Origin: Pseudomonadota bacterium
GTDB taxonomy: Bacteria; Pseudomonadota; Alphaproteobacteria; Sphingomonadales; Sphingomonadaceae
Reading direction: 5' to 3'
NCBI GenBank assembly: GCA_023386515.1
Contig: JAEWJQ010000116.1
Location: 1-7,698, forward strand
DNA length: 7,698 bases
Under the pieces are notes generated by a model. That model had not been told where the DNA came from. It saw only the letters and a program-made list of their open reading frames with translations, and searched no databases. A program made the translations under genes and the position numbers. Below are positions 6,402 through 7,698 of the stretch, one piece after another; the first letter of the stretch is position 1; every line of letters starts with the position of its first letter.

Positions 6402-7000
6402 CGCGGGCCGTCGCCGCCATGCCGGTCGGGCATCGGATCGCCACAATTCTTCTGTCGCTCCTGTGCCTGATCGGTCTTGCCCGCATCGGCGAAGGCGCGG
6501 TGATCCCCGTCAAGGCGATCACCGCGCAACTCCTGCTCGAGCGCGCGTTCGACCGCAGCCGGGCGGAGCATCAACCGGTCAAGCCCTGGCCCTGGGCAGA
6601 TATGGCGCCGGTGCTCCGGCTCGGCGTGCCGCGACTGGGGGTCGACCGGATCGTCCTGGACAGCGGTTCGGGGCAGGCCATGGCCTTCGGGCCGACCCTG
6701 CTGCCCGGCAGCGCGCGACCGGGCGATCCGGGCGTGGCGGTGATCGCCGCACATCGCGACACGCATTTCCGGTTCCTCAGGGATCTGCGGGTCGGAGACG
6801 GTATCGACGTCGACGGCATCGACGGTTCGCACCATCGCTACCGCGTCACCGGCCATCAGATCGTCCGGTGGGACCGGTTTGCCGTGCCCGAGCAGGCGAG
6901 CACGAGCGGCCTGGCCCTGTCGACCTGCTACCCCTTCGACGCGGTCCGCCGCGGACCGCTCCGCTATGTGGTGCAGGCGGTGCTGGTCGACGGGCGCTGA
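6398..7000 (+). CDS. Class GN (proteobacterial dedicated) sortase
   Basis: A 200-aa cysteine transpeptidase anchored in the inner membrane with its active site in the periplasm. An N-terminal membrane segment covers about 13-30 (ATILLSLLCLIGLA). Family hallmarks follow: GEGAVIPVKA, LLLERAF, PWPWADMAPVLRL, MAFGP, AHRDTHFRFL, LSTCYPFDAV and PLRYVVQAV. The catalytic triad of sortases is present as His119, Cys177 and Arg189. The usual Gly before the catalytic His is Ala here (AAHRDTHF), probably tolerated. Length is normal for this class. The start codon overlaps the target gene's stop as ATGA, with GGGGGA seven bases upstream, so the two are almost certainly co-transcribed and translationally coupled; Met8 (6419) is a less likely alternative start. 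The product should process the LPQTATG protein made from the preceding gene. What nucleophile receives the product in a Gram-negative envelope is unknown. Confidence 0.95.
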   Translation: MTRAVAAMPVGHRIATILLSLLCLIGLARIGEGAVIPVKAITAQLLLERAFDRSRAEHQPVKPWPWADMAPVLRLGVPRLGVDRIVLDSGSGQAMAFGPTLLPGSARPGDPGVAVIAAHRDTHFRFLRDLRVGDGIDVDGIDGSHHRYRVTGHQIVRWDRFAVPEQASTSGLALSTCYPFDAVRRGPLRYVVQAVLVDGR

Positions 7001-7006
7001 CGCGCC
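6993..7006. other. Five-bp hairpin at the convergent sortase/GH43 gene ends
   Basis: GGCGC (6993-6997) and GCGCC (7002-7006) flank TGAC, which contains the sortase stop codon. No T-run follows in either direction, so no recognisable bidirectional terminator exists in the 19-bp gap; transcripts probably run into the opposing gene before stopping. Confidence 0.2.
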
Positions 7007-7019
7007 GCCGGGATCGTGT

Positions 7020-7698
7020 TCATCGTCGGGTGTGGCGCTTGGCGGGACCTGCGCTCAGGGCGATGTCGTGGGGCGACGCCGCGCCGTCGGTCATCCGGAT
7101 CGGCAGGATCGCCCCATCTGCGGCGTAGCGGACCCGGTCGATCGCGACCTGCCGCTCGCCGCGCAGCGGCATCGGGCCGGGCGGCTGGTCCCATCGGTGA
7201 TAGACGATCAGCCATTCCCCGCGCGGGGTGCGGACGAAGCTGTGATGGCCCGGCCCCTGATGCGTGGCGTCGCTCTGCAGGATGGCGCCGCGATAGCGCC
7301 AGGGACCGAGCGGGGAGGGGGCGGTGGCATAATGGACCGAATAATCCGGGCCGTTCCAGTGGCCGTGGCTGTACGACAGATAATAGACGCCGTTGCGCTC
7401 GTGCATGAACACGCCCTCGGTGAATTCGGGCGGCTGGTCGACATGTTCCTCCTGCGCGATCGTCATCATGTCGGGCTTGAGCCGCCAGACGCGCAGTCGC
7501 GCGCCGGCGCTGCCGCCTGCATACAGGTAACTGCGCCCCGAATGGGGATCGGTGAAGACCATCGGGTCGATCGCTTCGAAGCCGCTGCCCCCGGTGACCA
7601 GCGGCGTGCCGCTGTCGCGATAGGGGCCCCCCGGTCGTGTGGCGACCGCGACACCGATCCGGCTGGGCGTCGGATTCTGCGGCCCGACGGAATAATAG
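7020..7698 (-). CDS. Glycoside hydrolase family 43 protein, C-terminal part (5' end beyond window)
   Basis: The last 225 residues of a GH43 enzyme, open to the right edge. It begins YYSVGPQNPTPSRIGVAVAT, then EAIDPMVF, where Asp (codon 7568-7566) is the pKa-modulating acid, then LYAGG and RLKPDM, and EFTEGVFM, where Glu (codon 7418-7416) is the general acid. It continues with GVYYLSYS, SVHYATAPSPLGPWRYRG, GPGHHSFV, EWLIVYHRW and the MPLRGERQVAIDRVRY block. The nucleophile-activating Asp near the N-terminus, and any signal peptide, lie outside. GH43 enzymes are five-bladed beta-propellers acting on arabinose-, xylose- or galactose-containing polysaccharides; the exact specificity is not readable here. 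It converges on the sortase gene with 19 bp between the stops and probably belongs to a carbohydrate-use locus to the right. Confidence 0.93.
   Translation of the reverse strand, partial: YYSVGPQNPTPSRIGVAVATRPGGPYRDSGTPLVTGGSGFEAIDPMVFTDPHSGRSYLYAGGSAGARLRVWRLKPDMMTIAQEEHVDQPPEFTEGVFMHERNGVYYLSYSHGHWNGPDYSVHYATAPSPLGPWRYRGAILQSDATHQGPGHHSFVRTPRGEWLIVYHRWDQPPGPMPLRGERQVAIDRVRYAADGAILPIRMTDGAASPHDIALSAGPAKRHTRR

Noticed and set aside
5915..6856. A 313-codon minus-strand open frame opposite the sortase operon
   Set aside because: It mirrors the VIT-VWA and sortase genes, has no domain or plausible ribosome site, and crosses both of their coding regions.

Overview
The window is GC-rich chromosomal DNA with tight gene packing. 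It probably comes from an alphaproteobacterium, most likely a sphingomonad. This is an inference from three things: codon and base composition, a sequence matching the alphaproteobacterial general-stress (sigma-EcfG) promoter, and the gene mix (M13 peptidase, YghA-like SDR, GH43 glycosidase, Gram-negative sortase). I found no rRNA, tRNA, CRISPR array, insertion sequence or other mobile element.

Left part (1-4085), three genes on the minus strand, in transcription order: a helix-turn-helix (XRE-like) regulator with an unrecognised C-terminal region (4085 to 3321); a secreted M13 zinc metallopeptidase with all its catalytic motifs (3177 to 1153); and a YghA-type short-chain dehydrogenase with an apparent twin-arginine signal (1047 to 28). 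The 105-bp gap before the dehydrogenase is the richest regulatory stretch. It holds a GGAAC-N16-TGTT promoter and an almost perfect 16-bp inverted repeat. One arm of that repeat contains the -10 element and the other contains the dehydrogenase's Shine-Dalgarno sequence.

Centre and right (4086-7000): divergent from the regulator is a two-gene unit on the plus strand. The first gene encodes a 715-aa exported protein with a VIT domain, a VWA domain with an intact MIDAS, and a C-terminal LPQTATG / hydrophobic helix / arginine-rich tail. The second overlaps it by ATGA and encodes a 200-aa class GN sortase with His119, Cys177 and Arg189. This is the proteobacterial 'one sortase, one dedicated target' arrangement. 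The family is known from genome surveys, but its cell-surface role and attachment point are, to my knowledge, unresolved. In the part visible here, the dedicated two-component regulators often found with such systems are missing. The divergent HTH regulator takes their place, and its promoter carries a 10-bp-spaced direct repeat (GCACATA twice).

Right edge (7020-7698): the C-terminal 225 residues of a GH43 glycoside hydrolase on the minus strand, convergent with the sortase across only 19 bp. Its N-terminus lies beyond the window.

Best candidates for new biology: the sortase/target pair with its possible new regulator, and the promoter/hairpin arrangement in front of the dehydrogenase.
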